The notes under the pieces: model-generated
The model's input: only the letters and a program-made list of their open reading frames with translations
Told to the model about the DNA's origin: nothing
The model's database searches: none
From: Bacillota bacterium
Lineage (GTDB): Bacteria; Bacillota; Clostridia; Christensenellales; CAG-138
NCBI GenBank assembly: GCA_023458355.1
Contig: JAEWZS010000205.1
Span: 1 to 9,323 of the forward strand
DNA length: 9,323 nt
Direction of reading: 5' to 3'
Program-made: the position numbers and the translations under genes
Part shown: in pieces, positions 4,522 through 9,323 of the stretch
How positions within the stretch are numbered: the first letter of the stretch is position 1
Layout of the letters: each line of letters opens with the position of its first letter

Positions 4522-7500
4522 GTGTTATTGCAAAACAGGACTTATTTCGGCCTACTGAGTGTACCGCTCAATGCTGAGGCGATGGAAACGCACGCATCTG
4601 AGATTGCGGCGCTTCGTACGCGACAAGCACGGCAACAGGAGATTGCGGCTTTCCCGCAAATCGGTACGGACAGGCGCATGCTCAAAGCGCTCTACAAGCT
4701 TACACTTGAACGCTATGAAAAAGCCAAGGAAATTCCACCGGCTGCAGAAAGATTGCGCGACGAGTTTTACATTGTGGAAAAAAACATCATCGCCGTGCGA
4801 AATAACCTCGAGGAGATTACGGAAGCGCGCCTTCCCGTGTGCGCGCAGGGCGAGTATGTGGGGCTGCCGCATGTGTATCGCATAGCAGCAGCCATGGTGG
4901 GGCATAGGGAAGGCCGTGTGGAGGAAGCGTTTCTTACGGGCTTTTTAAACGCGTTCCAAAGTGTAAGGCCGCTTTCCATGCGTGAACTTTGGCTGATGCC
5001 CAATATGCTTAGGATTGCGCTCATAAAACTTCTGGCACTTGAAGCTGCGGCCGCCTATGACGTCGTCGAGCAGTATGATCGAGCCCAGGTGGCTCTCGAA
5101 CAGCTTTTAAAGGAGAAGCCAGAGCAAAAGCAAGAGGCGATCTTTGAAAAGCTTGCACTTTCAAAGAACCCCGCAAGCGCGGATTTTCTTATAAGCCGGC
5201 TCGAGGAGCGTGACGAATACGCACTCCTCCAATCGCTCACAAACTGCCTTTGCAGAGAGGATGCGGATTTTGAAACGCTCATGACGCGGAATCGAAGCCT
5301 GCTGTCATCCTCCTCCGTGCGCGTAAACAACGCCATCGCAAGCCTTCGGTTTTTGGATGGGATAGATTGGCCTTCCCACTTTGAAAGCTATTCGATTGTG
5401 GAGCGCATTTTGCGGGAGAAAAAGGAGTATAAAAACATGGACACCGCGACGCGCGCTTATTACCGCGCACAAGCGGAGCGTGCGGCCAGGCGGCTAAACG
5501 TGGCGGAAACGGTGGTAGCGCGTACCGCCGTGCGTTTAACCGAGAACCGCGATGGAAAGCGCGCCGAAGCCGGATACTACCTTTTCGGAGAAGGACAAAC
5601 AGAACTTTTTTCGTCGCTTAGGCCTGATAAGCATTACACGAGTTTTACGCAAAAAAAGAGACTGATGCTTTATCTCGCGTTTGAGGCAGTACTTACCGCG
5701 GTACTTGCACTTTTGTGCATGCCGCTTGGTTTTGCGGGTTTTCTTTTAAGCCTTATTCCTGCGTGGAGCCTCGCACATTGCACTGCGGTGTTCTTTTTCT
5801 CCCGTGCTGTTCCCGTGCGCCGCATACCGCGCATGGATCTGCGCTCGGGCGTAATGGAGGAGCATAAAACCCTTGTCGTGGTGCCGACGCTTGTTACAAG
5901 CGAGGGATCGGTACGTTCGGGTCTGGAGCAGCTTGAAACGCACTACCTGGCAAACCCTTATAAAAACTGCTTTTTTGCCATATTGGGGGATTTTAAAGAC
6001 GGCGACGCCGAGGAAAACGAGGGGGAAGCGGAGTTATTAGAACTCGCAAAATCCATGACAGCGGCGCTTAACAAAAAATACCAAAAGGATGTTCCTATTT
6101 TCTTTTATTTGCACCGCAGACGGGAGTGGAACACGCACGACAGCCTCTACATGGGGCGCGAGCGCAAACGAGGTGCGCTCATGGACCTTGTTAACCTCCT
6201 TACAAACGGTAACGATGAACCTTTTTTATTAATAAGCGACCCGGTGCCTGAGGGCTTAAAATACTGCCTTACGCTTGACGCGGATACGCTTTTGCCCCGA
6301 GAGGCGCTGCTTGAGCTTATAGGCGCTATGGCGCACCCTCTAAACAAGCCCGTTGCCGATCGGTATGGCGTGATACGTGAGGGCTACGGCGTAATCGCGC
6401 CGCGTATGCGATCGCTTGCCTCGGGTGCAGCAAAATCAAGGTTTGCCCGGCTCGTATCAGGTGACTTCGGGCTTGACGCCTATTCCGCCGCTGCAGGCGA
6501 ATTCTATCAGGATATTTTCGGCGAAGGCGTATTTGGCGGCAAGGGCATATTCGATATTGACGCGTTTCAAAGTGCATTGACCTATTGGATACCCGACAAT
6601 GCAGTATTGAGCCATGATCTTTTGGAGGGCTGCTTTTTAAGGGCGGGCTTTATGGGAGATGTTGCGCTCTATGACAGCGAACCGACATCCTTTGTCTCAT
6701 GGTGGAAACGGCAGCATCGGTGGCTTCGGGGCGACTGGCAGCTGATTACGTTTTCGTCAAAACGGCTTAAGGATGCGGCGGGTACAAAATTGGAAAGCCC
6801 GTTAAGCTCGCTTTCCCGCGCAAAAATGATTATTAACATGGCAAAAAGCCTCGTTTTGCCGGCGGTGTTGTTGGCGCTTTTGTGCACACCGTTTACGGGC
6901 TTCGAGCTTTACAGTTTGTTGGCGCTTCTGGCGATTTTAGATGGGCTTCTTATCAACTTTATTGTGCTCTTGTGTTCCATCTTCGGAAAAAAGAGGCAGG
7001 ATGATCCTTCGGGCGCGCTCAAGGAGCAGTTCGTGCCGTTTGTGCGCGCTGTTCTCACGCTTATGACACTCCCCTATGCTGCATATAAAATGCTCGACGC
7101 GGTCGTTCGAACGCTTTATCGGGTACATCGCTCGCATAAAAAACTGTTGGAATGGCAAACCGCGGCACAAAGTGCAGGGCAAAAGATTTCAACCCCGATA
7201 AGCTATTATAAAGCGCTGTGGGTTTGCCCCGCTGTAGGTGCAGCGCTGATTTTTGTTGCTCTTTTTTCTAACGCACCGCTATTTTCACTGCTCCTCGGTA
7301 TAACATTTCTCCTGGCGCCTTATGCCGTGATGCGCTTTGATCGCCCGTATGAAGAAGAGGAACTCAACGAGGAGGAAAGCGCGTTTATAAACGAGACCGC
7401 ACGCGCGACATGGCGGTATTTTGAGACTTTCTGCGATGAAAAAAGCGCTTATCTGCCGCCCGATAATTTTCAATGTGTGCCGTGGAAACCGCCTGTGCGG

Positions 7501-9323
7501 AATACCTCGCCCACTAATATAGGCATGGGGTTACTTGCTTGCGTGAGCGCTTATGATTTGAAGTTCATTGATGCAGAAGAGCTCAAAAAGCGGCTAAATC
7601 TAATGCTCACAAGCATCGAGGCATTGGAAAAATGGAACGGGCACCTTTACAACTGGTATGAGCTTCAAAATAGAAGCGTATTGTCGCCGCGTTATGTTTC
7701 AACCGTTGACAGCGGCAACCTCGCGGCATGTCTTCTTACAGCGGAACAGGCGCTTCTTCAACTTGATGGAAAGGATGCCATGAGTCTTGCTGCACGCTGT
7801 CGGTCACTTGCCGCAGAAATGGATTTTACAGCGCTCTACGACAGCGAAAGGTCACTGTTCCATATTGGGTTTGATGCATCCAACGGGGTTCTGTCAAAAT
7901 CTTGGTATGATCTGATCGCGTCGGAGGCGCGGCTCACAAGCCTTATGGCAATAGCCCTCGGGCAGATTGAAACGAAGCATTGGCAAAATCTAGGACGGCT
8001 TTTGACCATCGCGTCGGGCGGTCGTACGCTTCTATCCTGGGGCGGCACAATGTTTGAATATCTCATGCCCGTGCTGTTTACAGGAAGCATCCCATTTACC
8101 TTACTTGATGAAAGCTCTTCAAATGCAGTCAATACACAAAGAGCGTATGCGGAAAATATGCCGTGGGGCATATCGGAAAGCGGCTATTTCGTGTTTGATC
8201 GCTCGATGTATTACCAATACCGCGCGTTTGGCGTACCGTCTTTGGGTTTACAGGCAGAGCGGGAGCGTGAAAAGGTGGTTGCGCCCTATGCAAGTGCGCT
8301 TGCGCTTGCGGTGAAGCCAAAAGCGGCTGTCGATAACCTTCTACGCTTAAAAGGGATGGGGGCACTTTCTGAATACGGCTTTTTCGAGGCTGTGGACTAT
8401 ACGGAAAGTCGCCTGCGCGCAGGCGAGGAGTTTGCGTTTGTAAAAAGCTTTATGGCGCACCATCAGGGCATGAGCCTATGCGCTATGAACAATGTGCTCA
8501 ACAAAAACATACTGCAAAAGCGTTTCTTAAGTATACCGGAAATCAGGGCGACGCGCGTACTGCTTGAGGAGCGGCGTCCGTCCATGGCAATCACCATACG
8601 CGAATATAAAAGCGGAGTATACCGAGAGGACGGCGGCTACAGGGAGGAAGAGCCCCGCGTTCGGACTGTGCGCGGCGGCGGGCAGATACCCGAGGCACAG
8701 ATACTTACAAACGGGCAGTACACGGTGTTTATGTGTGACAGCTCGCTGTCGTTTAGCCGCTGCAACGGGGTGATGCTCACGCGATGGCGCAATGACATTC
8801 TACGCTCCGATTCGGGAGTACATGTAGCCGTGCGTGACGGGAAAAACACATGGCCGGTCGGTGCCATTCCGTCAGGGCCGAATGACGGCGAGCTAAAAAC
8901 CATTCTTGAACCGCATAAAGTCACATTTTTGCGCGAGGAAAACGATATTAAGGCAAACCTTGAGGTATGCGTTTCCCCGCAGCGAAATGCCGAGGTGCGG
9001 CGGCTTACGCTCACAAACGGAGGTAAGGAGACGCGTGAGCTTGAGGTTGGGGTCTTCGCGGAGGTGTGCTTGGAACCCCAGCGCCGCGATATGGCACATC
9101 CGGGTTTTGGAAAGCTCACGGTAAACGCGATGCTTAAAGACGAAGTGCTTTTGTTTGAAAAGCGCTTCTCCGACAAAAAGGATTTCCGCTATATGTACTG
9201 TATGCTTTTGGGGCCGACAAAAGCGCGGTGGTGTACAGACAGGCTTGTGATGCCCGGGCGCGGCAAGAGCATATTAGAGGCGATGGGGCAGCCGTTTATC
9301 GGCAAGGAAAGCATAGAGCTTCC
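4522..9323 (+). CDS. Cyclic beta-1,2-glucan synthase (NdvB/ChvB-like; GT84, GH189-like and start of GH94 domains), 3' partial
   Basis: An open frame of 1600 codons without a stop, cut by the right edge; family members reach about 2,800 residues. It uses UDP-glucose to build a beta-1,2-glucan at the membrane, trims it by phosphorolysis and closes it into a ring. Domains by residue: N-terminal domain 1-375 ('YVGLPHVYRIA' near 112, 'RELWLMPNMLRIALI' 154-168); membrane segments 381-428; GT84 glucosyltransferase about 450-760 with 'GDFKDGDAE' (489-497), 'ERKRGAL' (547-553), the D586-A-D588 metal motif, 'HDLLEG' (698-703) and 'RQHRWLRGDW' (730-739); membrane segments about 769-822, 837-868 and 894-938; glucoamylase-like/GH189 cyclisation domain about 990-1330 ('SPTNIGMG' 996-1003, 'WGGTMFEYLMP' 1173-1183, 'WGISESGY' 1215-1222, 'MAHHQGMSL' 1311-1319); start of the GH94 part from about 1390 ('LTNGQYTVF', 'LTRWRND'). 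The GH94 catalytic residues are not visible. GTG 4522 is preceded 8 nt by GGGAGG; ATG 4582 is a weaker alternative. Activity is inferred from homology. Confidence 0.92.
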   Translation, partial: MLLQNRTYFGLLSVPLNAEAMETHASEIAALRTRQARQQEIAAFPQIGTDRRMLKALYKLTLERYEKAKEIPPAAERLRDEFYIVEKNIIAVRNNLEEITEARLPVCAQGEYVGLPHVYRIAAAMVGHREGRVEEAFLTGFLNAFQSVRPLSMRELWLMPNMLRIALIKLLALEAAAAYDVVEQYDRAQVALEQLLKEKPEQKQEAIFEKLALSKNPASADFLISRLEERDEYALLQSLTNCLCREDADFETLMTRNRSLLSSSSVRVNNAIASLRFLDGIDWPSHFESYSIVERILREKKEYKNMDTATRAYYRAQAERAARRLNVAETVVARTAVRLTENRDGKRAEAGYYLFGEGQTELFSSLRPDKHYTSFTQKKRLMLYLAFEAVLTAVLALLCMPLGFAGFLLSLIPAWSLAHCTAVFFFSRAVPVRRIPRMDLRSGVMEEHKTLVVVPTLVTSEGSVRSGLEQLETHYLANPYKNCFFAILGDFKDGDAEENEGEAELLELAKSMTAALNKKYQKDVPIFFYLHRRREWNTHDSLYMGRERKRGALMDLVNLLTNGNDEPFLLISDPVPEGLKYCLTLDADTLLPREALLELIGAMAHPLNKPVADRYGVIREGYGVIAPRMRSLASGAAKSRFARLVSGDFGLDAYSAAAGEFYQDIFGEGVFGGKGIFDIDAFQSALTYWIPDNAVLSHDLLEGCFLRAGFMGDVALYDSEPTSFVSWWKRQHRWLRGDWQLITFSSKRLKDAAGTKLESPLSSLSRAKMIINMAKSLVLPAVLLALLCTPFTGFELYSLLALLAILDGLLINFIVLLCSIFGKKRQDDPSGALKEQFVPFVRAVLTLMTLPYAAYKMLDAVVRTLYRVHRSHKKLLEWQTAAQSAGQKISTPISYYKALWVCPAVGAALIFVALFSNAPLFSLLLGITFLLAPYAVMRFDRPYEEEELNEEESAFINETARATWRYFETFCDEKSAYLPPDNFQCVPWKPPVRNTSPTNIGMGLLACVSAYDLKFIDAEELKKRLNLMLTSIEALEKWNGHLYNWYELQNRSVLSPRYVSTVDSGNLAACLLTAEQALLQLDGKDAMSLAARCRSLAAEMDFTALYDSERSLFHIGFDASNGVLSKSWYDLIASEARLTSLMAIALGQIETKHWQNLGRLLTIASGGRTLLSWGGTMFEYLMPVLFTGSIPFTLLDESSSNAVNTQRAYAENMPWGISESGYFVFDRSMYYQYRAFGVPSLGLQAEREREKVVAPYASALALAVKPKAAVDNLLRLKGMGALSEYGFFEAVDYTESRLRAGEEFAFVKSFMAHHQGMSLCAMNNVLNKNILQKRFLSIPEIRATRVLLEERRPSMAITIREYKSGVYREDGGYREEEPRVRTVRGGGQIPEAQILTNGQYTVFMCDSSLSFSRCNGVMLTRWRNDILRSDSGVHVAVRDGKNTWPVGAIPSGPNDGELKTILEPHKVTFLREENDIKANLEVCVSPQRNAEVRRLTLTNGGKETRELEVGVFAEVCLEPQRRDMAHPGFGKLTVNAMLKDEVLLFEKRFSDKKDFRYMYCMLLGPTKARWCTDRLVMPGRGKSILEAMGQPFIGKESIEL

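Noticed and set aside
4559..4885. 108-codon plus-strand frame at the start of the glucan synthase
   Set aside because: It is an Arg-rich out-of-frame shadow; frame 1 here encodes the conserved NdvB N-terminal domain.
8637..9176. 179-codon open frame on the minus strand
   Set aside because: It lies wholly inside the GH94-proximal part of the glucan synthase, has a low-complexity Ser/Arg-rich composition and no recognisable domain; it is an antisense shadow.

Overview
The window looks like a chromosomal segment of a Clostridia-type Bacillota. Evidence: a HlyD-like protein, YggS, SepF and DivIVA in that order, strong Shine-Dalgarno (SD) sites with some GTG starts, a dimeric (MazG-fold) dUTPase instead of the trimeric type, and moderate GC. 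All genes are on the + strand. No RNA gene, IS element, CRISPR array or defence system was found.

Layout. (1) The 3' part of an M16 zinc-peptidase-family gene enters from the left edge (1-773). (2) A 168-nt leader (774-941) can form two mutually exclusive folds, one of which buries the SD of the next gene. (3) A dUTPase/MazG-like NTP pyrophosphatase (942-1304) is followed 15 nt later by a single-pass membrane protein with a HlyD/barrel-sandwich fold (1320-2513). (4) A 324-nt gene-free stretch (2514-2837) holds a row of strong hairpins, including a bidirectional terminator. (5) The division cluster follows: yggS (2838-3518), sepF (3616-4056) and a very short DivIVA-domain gene (4191-4394), without the ylmH gene that often lies between sepF and divIVA. 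A good intrinsic terminator follows divIVA. (6) A second hairpin then covers the SD of a giant gene that begins at GTG 4522 and runs off the right edge with no stop. It is a cyclic beta-1,2-glucan synthase (NdvB/ChvB-like), of which about 1600 codons are visible: N-terminal domain, membrane segments, GT84 glucosyltransferase, more membrane segments, glucoamylase-like/GH189 cyclisation domain, and the beginning of the GH94 part.

How the genes fit together. SepF (FtsZ membrane tether), the DivIVA-domain protein (membrane-curvature binding), YggS (PLP homeostasis) and the HlyD-like protein form a recognisable Clostridia division neighbourhood. The dUTPase cleans the nucleotide pool. The glucan synthase is functionally separate: it makes cyclic glucan at the membrane, probably under its own control. 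The most interesting points are the two SD-sequestering leaders, the 67-residue mini-DivIVA and the hairpin-rich spacer before yggS. I see no clear sign of a wholly new multi-gene system.
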